This document shows positions 9,753 through 18,280 of a stretch of 64,000 nt of DNA, one piece after another. A program made the translations under genes and the position numbers. The DNA is from Bradyrhizobium sp. Ce-3. Its GTDB lineage: Bacteria; Pseudomonadota; Alphaproteobacteria; Rhizobiales; Xanthobacteraceae. The DNA lies in NCBI RefSeq assembly GCF_022835695.1, contig NZ_BQUV01000008.1, positions 248,001 to 312,000 on the forward strand, written 5' to 3'. The notes under the pieces are model-generated. The model saw only the letters and a list, made by a program, of their open reading frames with translations. It ran no database searches and was not told where the DNA came from. Positions within the stretch are counted from its first letter, which is position 1, and each line of letters starts with the position of its first letter.

Positions 9753-10516
9753 CCTTGGGATCATCGCTGCTGTCGGCCATTCCGGGCCTGCGCCATGCCT
9801 TCTTCTCGCGCGAGGGCGGCGTCTCGCACGGCATCTATGCCGGCCTCAATGGTGGGCTCGGCTCGCGCGACGATCCGGCCAGGGTCACGGAGAACCGGCG
9901 GCGGATGGCGGAGCAGCTCGGGGTGCCGCTCGACCATTTGATCAGCGTGCATCAGGTGCACTCGCCCGACGTCGTCGTGGTGGACAGCCCGTGGAACGGC
10001 GCGCCCCGTCCGAAGGCGGACGCACTCGTCACGCGCACCGAAGGGCTTGCGATCTCGGTCACGACGGCCGACTGCGGCCCGATCCTGTTCGTCGATCCCA
10101 ATGCGCGGGTGATCGGCGCGGCGCATGCCGGCTGGAAGGGCGCGCTGACCGGCGTGCTGGAATCGACCATCGATGCGATGGAAAAGCTCGGCGCCGAGCG
10201 CGGCGGCATCGTCGCCGCGATCGGCCCGCTGATCCGCAAGGAGTCCTACGAAGTCGGCAACGAATTCGTCGAACGCTTCATCGAGGCCGACGCGGAGAAC
10301 GGCATGTTCTTCATGCCTGCCGAACGCGACGGACATGCGATGTTCGATCTCGCCGGCTTCATCCGGATGCGGCTGGAAAATGCCGGCGTGCTGATGATCG
10401 ACGATCTCGGCATCGACACTTATTCCGACGAGCGCTGCTTCAGCTACCGCCGCTCCGTGCACCGCAAGGAAGCCGATTACGGCCGGCTCGTTCACGCCAT
10501 TGCGCTGGAAGGCTGA
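9749..10516 (+). CDS. pgeF: Peptidoglycan editing factor PgeF (laccase-domain/YfiH family)
   Basis: A 255-residue protein of the DUF152/YfiH family. The metal-binding residues lie in HQVHSPDV (His), TTADCGPILFVD (Cys) and AHAGWKG (His). E. coli PgeF corrects mis-incorporated L-Ser in UDP-MurNAc peptides; other members show purine nucleoside phosphorylase or polyphenol oxidase activity. The ATG at 9749 overlaps the preceding methyltransferase stop. The lgt-midA-pgeF order is a recurring alphaproteobacterial cluster. Confidence 0.93.
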   Translation: MTLGSSLLSAIPGLRHAFFSREGGVSHGIYAGLNGGLGSRDDPARVTENRRRMAEQLGVPLDHLISVHQVHSPDVVVVDSPWNGAPRPKADALVTRTEGLAISVTTADCGPILFVDPNARVIGAAHAGWKGALTGVLESTIDAMEKLGAERGGIVAAIGPLIRKESYEVGNEFVERFIEADAENGMFFMPAERDGHAMFDLAGFIRMRLENAGVLMIDDLGIDTYSDERCFSYRRSVHRKEADYGRLVHAIALEG

Positions 10517-10593
10517 CGCCGGGCGGCGTCCTCCTCATTTTTGTGCGACAAGCGTCTTGACTCTCCACCTGCTGGAGGCCGGACAAGCGGCGC

Positions 10594-11525
10594 ATGACAC
10601 AACGCACCTACAGCATCGGCGAGGCGGCGCGGCTCAGCGGAATCAGTGTCCGCAAGCTCCGCTTCTATTCGGACCAGGGGTTGCTGCCGCCGGCCGGCCG
10701 CACCGCGAGCGGCTATCGCGTCTTCACCGACGACGAGTTGGTCCGCCTCGACCTGATCCGCTGCCTGCGCGATGCGGGGCTCGGTCTCGACGCCATCCGT
10801 GAGGTCCTTTCCAAGGAGCTCTCGCTGGTCGAGGCACTGAAGCTCCGCCTCGAAACGCTGGAAGCGGAGATCGCGGCGCAGCGCCGGGTCGCCTCGGCGC
10901 TGCGGGCTGCGTTGCGCTCACCGCAACTCACCGAAGCAGATTTGAGGAGATTCCTGACCATGACGCAGCTGTCCCGCGCCGAGCGCCGCAACGTCGTCGA
11001 AAGCTTCTTCGAGAAAGTGTCCGATGGCATCAACATCGATCGGAAATGGGTACGGCAGATGATCGAGACGACGGTGCCGGAATTACCCGACGAGCCGACA
11101 CCCGAGCAATGCGATGCTTGGATCGAGCTTTCCGCGATTCTCGACGATCCATCCTTTGTCGCCAACATGCGCGCCAATGCCAGCGACGCCTGGGATCGCG
11201 ACGCCTTCGATATGGAGGCCTGCGGGCTGCGAGCGACGCCATCGTGCGCGAGGCAAAGCAGGCGATCGACGACGGGCTCGAACCAACGTCTGACAACGGC
11301 AGCGCGATCGCGCGACGATGGCTGGAAGCCTCGGCCCGATTGATGGGCCGGCAGCCCGACCTGGATTTCCGCAACTGGCTTCGCGCCAAATACGCCCAGC
11401 ATGACGACCGCGCCGCACGGTATTGGGAATTGGTCGCTATCATGCGGGGGCAGCGGCCCGACAGCAGCCCAAACCGGGAATGGGCCTGGATCGTCGATGC
11501 CATGCGGCATCATCTCGCTGACTGA
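10594..11525 (+). pseudogene. MerR-family transcriptional regulator, split by a frameshift near 11219
   Basis: The first part (from 10594) is a MerR protein: winged-helix YSIGEAARLSGISVRKLRFYS, then the coiled-coil helix SLVEALKLRLETLEAEIAAQRR and an effector domain. After MEA at about 11218 that frame becomes arginine-rich, unlike a protein domain, and stops at 11343. The other frame continues a coherent helical sequence (LRAASDAIVREAKQAIDDGL...) to 11525. The frames differ by one base. Restoring one C in GAGGCCTGCGG (giving GCC-CTG) joins them as MEALRAASDAIV. Either a recent frameshift or a sequencing error in a C run would explain this. If real, the DNA-binding half remains but the effector domain is lost. 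Confidence 0.8.
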
Positions 11526-11599
11526 CGAGGAATTCGATCCTGTCCCCGCGCCGCGGCCGACCGGTCGACTGTTAAGCGCTGTGGCCGTCCTGCCCTAGA

Positions 11600-11617
11600 C
11601 GTTAAGCCATTTTAACG
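11600..11617. promoter_or_regulatory. CGTTAA-N6-TTAACG dyad upstream of lipoprotein gene
   Basis: A perfect 6-bp inverted repeat separated by 6 bases, 15 bp before the ATG at 11633. The spacing (N6) is one short of the CtrA consensus TTAA-N7-TTAA, so I do not call it a CtrA box. It could be an operator for another regulator. Confidence 0.35.
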
Positions 11618-11632
11618 ATATCGCAGGACGCA

Positions 11633-12247
11633 ATGAGGGAAGCGTCAAACCACCAGTTTCAAACTGGGACAGTCGTGCGTGCCGCGATCGCAGCCGGATG
11701 GCTGGCGATCGCATGCACCCTTGGCGGCTGCGCGGCCGGCGGCAACGTCGCCGACTCCTACGCAATGGCCACGCCGGCGAGCGGCGGCGCAACCGTCGCG
11801 TTCGAATCGATCGACGGCCCGCCCCCCCAGGTGTTCGACCGCATGGTGGGCGTGCTCGACAGCGAATCCAAGCTGCGCAGCCTGTCGATCGTGTCGCGCG
11901 AGGGCACCGCCGCCTATCGCGTGCGCAGCTATCTGTCGGCGCAGGTGGTGCGCGGCCGCACCGTGATCGCGTGGGTGTGGGACGTCTACGACAGCAACCA
12001 GCAACGGGCTCTGCGGCTCTCCGGCGAGGAGCCCGCCGGCAAGGCCGGCCGCGACGCCTGGGCCGCCGCCGACGATCTGGTGCTGCGCAAGATCGCCCAG
12101 GCCGGCCTCAGCGGCCTGTCCGGCATGATCAATGGCGGCCCGGCCGATGGCCCGGCGCCCGCCCCGGCCCCCGAGCTCCGAGGACCCGCGATGGTCAGCG
12201 CCCCGGCCGCGCCGGAGACCGTGGCGCTCAGCTATTCCGCCAACTAA
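11633..12247 (+). CDS. Probable lipoprotein of unknown function
   Basis: A 204-residue protein with a hydrophobic N-terminal segment ending in a lipobox (TLGGCAAGG, Cys about residue 33), so probably lipidated by Lgt and cleaved by LspA. The mature part has a compact domain (about 50-150, with YRVRSYLSAQVVRGRTVIAWVWDVYD) and a Pro/Ala-rich tail. I recognise no named family. It lies upstream of prs in the same direction, separated by 179 bp. Confidence 0.75.
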   Translation: MREASNHQFQTGTVVRAAIAAGWLAIACTLGGCAAGGNVADSYAMATPASGGATVAFESIDGPPPQVFDRMVGVLDSESKLRSLSIVSREGTAAYRVRSYLSAQVVRGRTVIAWVWDVYDSNQQRALRLSGEEPAGKAGRDAWAAADDLVLRKIAQAGLSGLSGMINGGPADGPAPAPAPELRGPAMVSAPAAPETVALSYSAN

Positions 12248-12426
12248 CCCCCGGTATCTCCCGGGGAAAGGCGTTTTTTGCCCAGGAAAACCGCAGTCGA
12301 GGCGGGCTAATGGGTTGCCATCCGAGCCGCCTGCCTGATATTCCCTCGCGCACCGAAAACCCGCCGGTTCTGTAAGGACTTGAGATGCTGAACGTCGTAT
12401 CCAGCAAGGCGCGGGGGGAAGCATCG

Positions 12427-13380
<954 letters not shown>

Positions 13381-13388
13381 GCCCCACT

Positions 13389-13509
13389 GTCGTCCCGGCG
13401 GAAGCCGGGACCCATAACCACAGCCTGGGTCGTTGCGCGGGCTGTGGCTCCAGCGTTGTAAGCCAATACAAATTCGTGGTTATGGGTCCCGGCCTGCGCC
13501 GGGACGACA
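13389..13509. repeat. Long palindromic repeat, GTCGTCCCGG...GGGACGAC family, copy A
   Basis: The left arm reads TGTCGTCCCGGCGGAAGCCG through GGACCCATAACCACAGCC. The right arm (about 13475-13509) is its complement: GTGGTTATGGGTCCCGGC...GGGACGAC. The middle is variable (GGCTGTGGCTCCAGCG). It sits between convergent prs and the SDR gene. Copies B-E are at 16241, 17799, 45379 and 61104. Confidence 0.9.
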
Positions 13510-13532
13510 CTGAATATGCGGCGGCTGCTTCG

Positions 13533-14339
13533 TCAAAACCCCGGCCGCGGCACGTGGCTCATCAGCGTCCGCGCATAGCCGCCATCGACGATGATCTCCT
13601 CACCATTGATGTAGGACGAGCGATCGCTCGCCAGGAACAGGGTCGCATCCGCCATGTCCTGCGGCGCGCCGATCCGGCGCATCGGCACCACGGCGGTGCG
13701 CCGCTCGGTGACCCCGGGCGTGTCGTAGAACGCCTGGCTCATCGGCGTCACGACGAGGCCCGGACTGACCACATTGCTGCGGATGCCGTGCGGTCCCCAT
13801 TCGGCGGCGAGCTGCTGCGAGAGCATCACGACGGCGGCCTTGCCGACGCTGTAGGCGCCGCTCTGCCCTTGCGCGTTGCTGGCGGCGATCGAGGCGATGT
13901 GGATCAGGCTGCCGCCGCGCGCTTTACGCATCTGGCGGCCGAATGCCTGCGCGCAGATGAAATAGCCGGTGAGATTGATCGCGAGCACCGCGTTCCATTC
14001 GGCGAGCGGCAGCGTGTCGAGCCCGCCAGGGCGCAGCACGGCGGCGGTGTTGACCAGGATGTCGCAAGAACCGAGCGCGCGCCCGACGGCGTCAGCGGCG
14101 GCCGCGACGTTGTCCTCGCTGGTCGTGTCGCATGTTGCGACGAGATGGCCGTCGCCGAACTCGCGCAGCTTTGCCTTGGTCTCGGCAAGCCCGCGTTCGT
14201 CGCGATCGAGCGCGGCGACCTTGACGCCGGCGCGCGCAAAACTGACCGCGGTGGCACGGCCGATGCCGCCGCCTCCGCCGGTGACGACGGCAACGCGGCC
14301 CGAGAGGCCGAGCCAGTCGGAGGAATGTTGTTCGGTCAT
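13533..14339 (-). CDS. SDR-family NAD(P)-dependent oxidoreductase
   Basis: A 268-residue classical short-chain dehydrogenase. The cofactor loop TGGGGGIGRA is near residue 20, NTAAVLRPGG corresponds to the NNAG region, and the catalytic Ser, Tyr and Lys are present (SIAAS; SGAYSVGK). The C-terminus has the usual INGEEIIVDGGYA motif. The ATG at 14339 is preceded by GGGAGG and gives family-typical length; a longer frame to 14414 is less likely. The substrate cannot be told from sequence. Confidence 0.9.
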   Translation of the reverse strand: MTEQHSSDWLGLSGRVAVVTGGGGGIGRATAVSFARAGVKVAALDRDERGLAETKAKLREFGDGHLVATCDTTSEDNVAAAADAVGRALGSCDILVNTAAVLRPGGLDTLPLAEWNAVLAINLTGYFICAQAFGRQMRKARGGSLIHIASIAASNAQGQSGAYSVGKAAVVMLSQQLAAEWGPHGIRSNVVSPGLVVTPMSQAFYDTPGVTERRTAVVPMRRIGAPQDMADATLFLASDRSSYINGEEIIVDGGYARTLMSHVPRPGF

Positions 14340-14448
14340 GAGCGCCTCCCGCGCGTTCTGATTTATGCCGGCAAGCATAACCGAACACGCGGGCGGCGAG
14401 AGCGACCCCGGCACGCATGCCGGAGCAGCTTTTGCGTTGGGCCTTGAG

Positions 14449-15030
14449 CTAGCCGGGAATCCCCGCCGCGACCTGGCCGCGCAATCGCTCGAGGCTGTGC
14501 AGCGTGTTGGCGCAGGCCTCCGCGACCTCGATCCCCTTGATCACGAAGTGCTTGCGGAAGAAGTCGTAATGCACCTCGGTCTCGTGGAATTGCTGCGGCG
14601 TCAACACCGCCGAGAACACCGGCACCTCGGTGCGCAGCTGCACATCCATCAGCGCCTTGATCACGGTGTCCGCGACGAATTCGTGGCGGTAGATGCCGCC
14701 ATCGACGACGAGCCCGGCGGCGACGATCGCGGTGTAGCGGCGCGTCTTCGCCAGCAGCTGCGCGTGCAGCGGGATCTCGAACGAACCCGGCACCTCGAAC
14801 ACATCGACATTGGTGATGTGGCGCGCCTCGATCTCCTTCAGGAACGAGATGCGGCACTCTTCCACCACATCGCGGTGCCAGGACGATTGCACGAAGGCAA
14901 CGCGCTGCGGCTTGGCAAAATGCGGATGCTCCGGCGTCGGCGGACTGGCCGGCGTATCGGGAACGCTTTCTGTCTGGGAGGTGTGGGCTTGAGAAGCTTG
15001 GACGTCTTGGTCTTGCAACATCTGATTCAT
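14449..15030 (-). CDS. ribH: 6,7-dimethyl-8-ribityllumazine synthase, RibH2 type
   Basis: A 193-residue enzyme for the penultimate step of riboflavin synthesis. The core has QSSWHRDVVEECR at the start, GSFEIPLHAQ in the active site and the VPVFSAVLTPQQFHE segment. These features resemble the RibH2 (decameric) isoform of Brucella and Mesorhizobium more than the icosahedral RibH1. An unusual 40-residue Gln/Ser/Pro-rich N-terminal extension precedes the domain; start codons further in (none obvious) might shorten it. The upstream FMN riboswitch implies feedback control by flavin. Confidence 0.93.
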   Translation of the reverse strand: MNQMLQDQDVQASQAHTSQTESVPDTPASPPTPEHPHFAKPQRVAFVQSSWHRDVVEECRISFLKEIEARHITNVDVFEVPGSFEIPLHAQLLAKTRRYTAIVAAGLVVDGGIYRHEFVADTVIKALMDVQLRTEVPVFSAVLTPQQFHETEVHYDFFRKHFVIKGIEVAEACANTLHSLERLRGQVAAGIPG

Positions 15031-15111
15031 GGCTTTCCTCTTTCAGGACCAGAATCAGGGCACACGGACAACGACACGAGCCCACGCGAAAATCGCGTCG
15101 GCTGCCGCAAC

Positions 15112-15258
15112 CGTTCTCTTTCATCCGGACTGTAACCGTCGGCTTCGGAATTGCACCGAATCTGCTGACCCTTTTTCCGGCTTCGCGGAACAAGGCGCTC
15201 GCGGGCTTGGGCTCATCGCCCTTTACCGCCGGTGGGGATTTTCACCCCGCCCTGAGAA
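15112..15258 (-). ncRNA. FMN riboswitch (RFN element) controlling ribH
   Basis: Read on the minus strand, the hallmark RFN blocks appear in order: CAGGGCGGGGTGAAAATCCC, CACCGGCGGTAAA, AGCCCGCGAGCG, GGTCAGCAGATTCGGTGC, AATTCCGAAGCCGACGGT and TACAGTCCGGATGAAAGAGA. The element ends about 80 nt before the ribH start, leaving room for an expression platform. The likely effect is FMN-dependent shut-off of ribH by sequestration of the ribosome-binding site or by termination. Confidence 0.97.
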
Positions 15259-15706
15259 CATCGGCACGCCCGGGATGGACGCGCCTGAGACGAAATATGA
15301 CCAAAGCGCGACAGCCGGGCAAGGCCTTTGGCATGGGCAAACAGCATGTCCCCATGAGCGCGTTGCGGCCCTTGCGGGGGCGATGCGAGCGCCCGGAGGC
15401 TGATTCACGCGTGCGGCGAAACGCCTGCAAATGGTTAACAAATCGTTACTCGAACGCGGAGATTCCGATTTGTTCGCAAAATCACAAGTGTGGCGGAGAT
15501 CAGCTGTGGACGATGCGCGCTTTGGCTGTGGACGGACTCGGCGTGCGGTTGCGCGGATTCCGCAAATCACATCACTTCATCGGCGTCAGGTCCAGGGGCA
15601 TCCGGAAGCCCACATCAGGAGCTGTACTCGGCCACGACGCAGTATGTCGCAAGTGCCGGCTTCCGTGTGCGTATCAAGCGATCATAAGAACAAGGTCCGA
15701 GACGGC
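15259..15706. other. Intergenic region between ribH riboswitch and ybjN-type gene
   Basis: About 450 bases with no convincing gene. The left part should hold the ribH promoter (minus strand) and the right part the promoter of the YbjN-domain gene. TTAACAAATCGTTAC at 15435-15449 matches the CtrA consensus TTAA-N7-TTAA at seven of eight positions. Two CTGTGGAC copies occur near 15506 and 15525; no function is assigned. Confidence 0.5.
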
Positions 15707-16207
15707 ATGTCCCTCCTCGAAAGCATTATCGATTCCCGGAACAACCCGCTTGCGGTGGTCGAGGATATCGCCACCGACAACAACTGGGCGTTCGAGCGTT
15801 CCGGCGAAGACGAGGTGACGATCGTCTCCAAGGGAGACTGGATCGATTATCAGCTCTCCTTCACCTGGATGGGAGAGATCGAGGCGCTGCATCTTGCCTG
15901 CGCCTTCGACATGAAGATGCCGCAGGCGCGCCGCGCCGAGGTGCAGCGGCTGGTCGCCGCGATCAACGAACAATTGTGGGTCGGCCATTTCGATCTGTGG
16001 ACCCACACCGGCATGGTGATGCATCGTCAGGCGCTGGTACTGCCCGGCGGGCTCACTGCGTCCACCGCGCAATGCGAGGCCATGGTGGTCAACGCGATCC
16101 ACGCCTGCGAACGCTACTATCCGGCGTTCCAGTTCGTGGTGTGGGCCGGCAAGTCGACCGCCGAAGCGATGGCGGCTGCGATGTTCGACACCGAGGGCGA
16201 GGCGTAA
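15707..16207 (+). CDS. YbjN domain-containing protein
   Basis: A 166-residue acidic cytosolic protein starting MSLLESIIDSRNNPL. The YbjN fold resembles type III secretion chaperones, and database names often say so, but no secretion genes are nearby. E. coli YbjN affects motility and stress phenotypes by unknown means. An upstream frame opens at 15431, but that stretch is low quality; the ATG at 15707 gives the conserved start. It lies about 200 bp upstream of proC on the same strand, with a palindromic repeat between. Confidence 0.85.
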   Translation: MSLLESIIDSRNNPLAVVEDIATDNNWAFERSGEDEVTIVSKGDWIDYQLSFTWMGEIEALHLACAFDMKMPQARRAEVQRLVAAINEQLWVGHFDLWTHTGMVMHRQALVLPGGLTASTAQCEAMVVNAIHACERYYPAFQFVVWAGKSTAEAMAAAMFDTEGEA

Positions 16208-16240
16208 GCGTTTCGCTTCAGCGGCTCCCCCCAAATTCGG

Positions 16241-16387
16241 TGTCGTCCCGGCCTAGTGCGCAATTGCGCACGGGGGCCGGGACCCATACTCCGCGGCCAC
16301 GGAGTTTAGGCAAACTGCTTGTGGCTGATCGCTCGTCTCACTAGAACCGGCTGTGGTTATGGGTCCCGGCCTTCGCCGGGACGACGT
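16241..16387. repeat. Long palindromic repeat, GTCGTCCCGG family, copy B
   Basis: The same arms as copy A: TGTCGTCCCGGCC...GGGACCCATA on the left and TGTGGTTATGGGTCCCGGCC...GGGACGACGT on the right. The left arm also has the inner palindrome GTGCGCAATTGCGCAC, shared with copies C and D. It lies between the ybjN-type gene and proC, ending 20 bp before the proC ATG. Confidence 0.9.
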
Positions 16388-16407
16388 GAGAATTTGCGGA
16401 GCCAGCC

Positions 16408-17235
16408 GTGAACACAAGCAGCGCACTAAAAAACACCACCGGCACCATCGCGCTTGCGGGCGCGGGCAAGATGGGCGGCGCCATGCTGACCGGCTGGCTC
16501 GCGCAGGGTCTTGCGCCCGCGCGTGTCGCGGTGATCGATCCGTATCTCTCGCCGGAGATTTCCGCGCTCGCCGCCAAGGGCGTGCGGCTCAACCCGCAGG
16601 CGGCGGAGCTCGGCACCGTCGACACGCTGGTCGTCGCGGTGAAGCCGCAATCGTTCCGCGACGCCGGCGCGGCGCTGAAGGCGCTCGTCGGTCCGTCGAC
16701 GCTCGTGGTCTCGATCATGGCTGGCACGACGATGTCAGCGCTGGAAGAAGTGGTCGGCGGCGCGGTGGTGCGCGCGATGCCGAACACACCGGCGGCGATT
16801 GGCCGCGGCATCACGGTCGCCGTGCCGTCAGCGCGTGTCACTGCCGCGCAGCGCGCGATGACCGATGCGCTGCTGAAGGCGACCGGGCTGGTCGAATGGG
16901 TCGACGATGAAGGCTTGATGGACGCGGTGACCGCGGTCTCCGGCTCCGGCCCGGCCTATGTCTTCCTGCTCGCCGAGGAGCTCGCCCGCGCCGGCGTCGC
17001 GGCCGGCCTGCCCGAGCAGCTTGCGACCACGCTGGCGCGCGCGACCGTCGCCGGCTCCGGCGAATTGCTGCATCGCTCGGATCTGCCGTCGGTAACCCTG
17101 CGGCAGAACGTCACCTCGCCCGGCGGTACCACGGCGGCCGCACTCGAGGTGCTGATGGCGAGCGATGGGATGCAGCCGCTGATGACCCGCGCGATCGCCG
17201 CGGCGACAAGGCGCTCAAAGGAATTGGCGAAGTAG
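16408..17235 (+). CDS. proC: Pyrroline-5-carboxylate reductase
   Basis: A 275-residue NADPH-dependent enzyme for the last step of proline synthesis. The Rossmann loop GAGKMGGAMLTGW is at about 13-25, VRAMPNTPA at about 120-130, and the signature SGSGPAYVFLLAEEL with LRQNVTSPGGTTAAAL in the C-terminal dimerisation domain. Length is normal. A palindromic repeat ends 20 bp upstream, so the promoter is probably within or ahead of it. Confidence 0.97.
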   Translation: MNTSSALKNTTGTIALAGAGKMGGAMLTGWLAQGLAPARVAVIDPYLSPEISALAAKGVRLNPQAAELGTVDTLVVAVKPQSFRDAGAALKALVGPSTLVVSIMAGTTMSALEEVVGGAVVRAMPNTPAAIGRGITVAVPSARVTAAQRAMTDALLKATGLVEWVDDEGLMDAVTAVSGSGPAYVFLLAEELARAGVAAGLPEQLATTLARATVAGSGELLHRSDLPSVTLRQNVTSPGGTTAAALEVLMASDGMQPLMTRAIAAATRRSKELAK

Positions 17236-17250
17236 CACTCTAACAAACCC

Positions 17251-17371
17251 GTCACCCCCGCGCAAAGGCTTCGCCTTTGTCGCTGGAGGCGCTCGCGCCA
17301 GCGAGCCTCGAAGGGTGCACGGCCTGTGGCCCATCCTTCGAGGCTCGCTCCGCTCGCACCTCAGGATGACG
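17251..17371. repeat. Inverted repeat with CCTTCGAGGCTCGC arms, between convergent genes
   Basis: Inner arms GCGAGCCTCGAAGGGTG and CCATCCTTCGAGGCTCGC pair closely. Two more inverted segments (AAAGGCTTCGCCTTT and GGCGCTCGCGCC) precede them. It lies between proC and the convergent thioesterase gene. It differs in sequence from the GTCGTCCCGG family and is found once in this window. Confidence 0.75.
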
Positions 17372-17384
17372 TGGAGTATGCGGG

Positions 17385-17780
17385 CTACGTCGCCCCGAGC
17401 CGCTTGTTAAAACTCTCGACATTGATCAGGCCGCGGGCGTGGCGGCCTTCGCCGAGCTTGCGCGTGCCCTCGAAGGCTTCGACCTCGAAGCGGATCACGC
17501 GGCGCTCGACCGCGATCACCTTTGCGGTGGTCCGCACCGTAGCCCCGACCAGGGCAGCGGCGAGATGACGGATATCGACCTCGGTCCCGACGGTGACCCA
17601 GCCGGGCTGCAACGCGGCGCGGATCGCATCGCCTGACGCCATCTCCATCTCGAGGATCATCATCGGCGTCGCATAGACCATCGGCATGCCCGGCACGAAA
17701 TGCCCGACGGTGCGCTCCGGCGGCACCACGAGCATGCGCTCGGCGCTCATGCCGATGGTGATGAAATCGCGTGCGTCCAT
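17385..17780 (-). CDS. Hot-dog thioesterase, FlK-like
   Basis: A 131-residue protein related to fluoroacetyl-CoA thioesterase FlK. The Thr/Glu/His catalytic set is present as Thr38 (VYATP), Glu46 (ILEME) and His72 (DIRHL), with the same spacing between the three as T42/E50/H76 of FlK. However, the loop before Thr38 is shorter than in FlK, so the phenylalanine lid that gives fluoroacetyl selectivity seems to be missing. It is safest to call it an acyl-CoA thioesterase of unknown substrate. It lies between palindromic repeats, with no obvious operon partner. Confidence 0.82.
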   Translation of the reverse strand: MDARDFITIGMSAERMLVVPPERTVGHFVPGMPMVYATPMMILEMEMASGDAIRAALQPGWVTVGTEVDIRHLAAALVGATVRTTAKVIAVERRVIRFEVEAFEGTRKLGEGRHARGLINVESFNKRLGAT

Positions 17781-17798
17781 GGGTGCCTCAAAACAGAT

Positions 17799-17946
17799 GT
17801 CGTCCCGGGCAAGTGAAGCGCGACCCGGGACCCATAACCACGGATATCAATTGGTCGAAGGCTGGGGCTCCAGCGAGCGTAAGAACCGGCATCGGTGGTT
17901 ATGGGTCCCTGCTTCAGTGCGCAATTGCGCACAAGGCAAGGACGAC
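17799..17946. repeat. Long palindromic repeat, GTCGTCCCGG family, copy C
   Basis: The left arm is GTCGTCCCGGGCAAGTGAAG...GGACCCATAACCACGG; the right arm is GGTGGTTATGGGTCC...AAGGACGAC, with the GTGCGCAATTGCGCAC palindrome here in the right arm. The right arm is partly decayed (CCCTGCTTCA in place of CCCGGCC). It lies between the thioesterase and tautomerase genes. Confidence 0.88.
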
Positions 17947-17963
17947 CCGTGGAGAGATGGGGG

Positions 17964-18167
17964 CTATTTCTTCGCCGCAGCGGCGCGCTCGACGAAGGTC
18001 TTGCCGCCCTTCATCTTGTGATGCAGCGGCGCTTCGTTGATCTGGATCACGACGGCATCAGCGTCGACGCCGAGGTTCTTCACCAGCGCCTGGGTGATGT
18101 CGCGCATCATGCCGGCCTTCTGCTCGTCGGTGCGGCCGGCGGCCATGCTCACGGTGATCTCAGGCAT
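17964..18167 (-). CDS. 4-oxalocrotonate tautomerase family protein
   Basis: A 67-residue protein starting MPEITVSMAAGRTDEQK, with the catalytic Pro1 exposed after Met removal. AGGGAG lies 8 bases upstream of the ATG at 18167. The family forms hexamers or trimers that isomerise 2-oxo acids; without catechol meta-cleavage genes nearby the substrate is unknown. The Arg pair typical of 4-OT is not clear, so it may be a family outlier. Confidence 0.85.
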   Translation of the reverse strand: MPEITVSMAAGRTDEQKAGMMRDITQALVKNLGVDADAVVIQINEAPLHHKMKGGKTFVERAAAAKK

Positions 18168-18280
18168 CGGAATAACTCCCTGGTTGTCGTTGACGCGCAA
18201 ACCGATCATCTGCCGGTCCGGCGGGCGCGCCATCTTTTTGAAGATGGCTGCGCGGGTCAAGCCCGCGCATGGCAAACCAG

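Noticed and set aside
15500-15535. Two CTGTGGAC copies as DnaA boxes or a replication origin
   Set aside because: They match only part of TTATCCACA, and no DnaA, parAB or AT-rich unwinding region is nearby.
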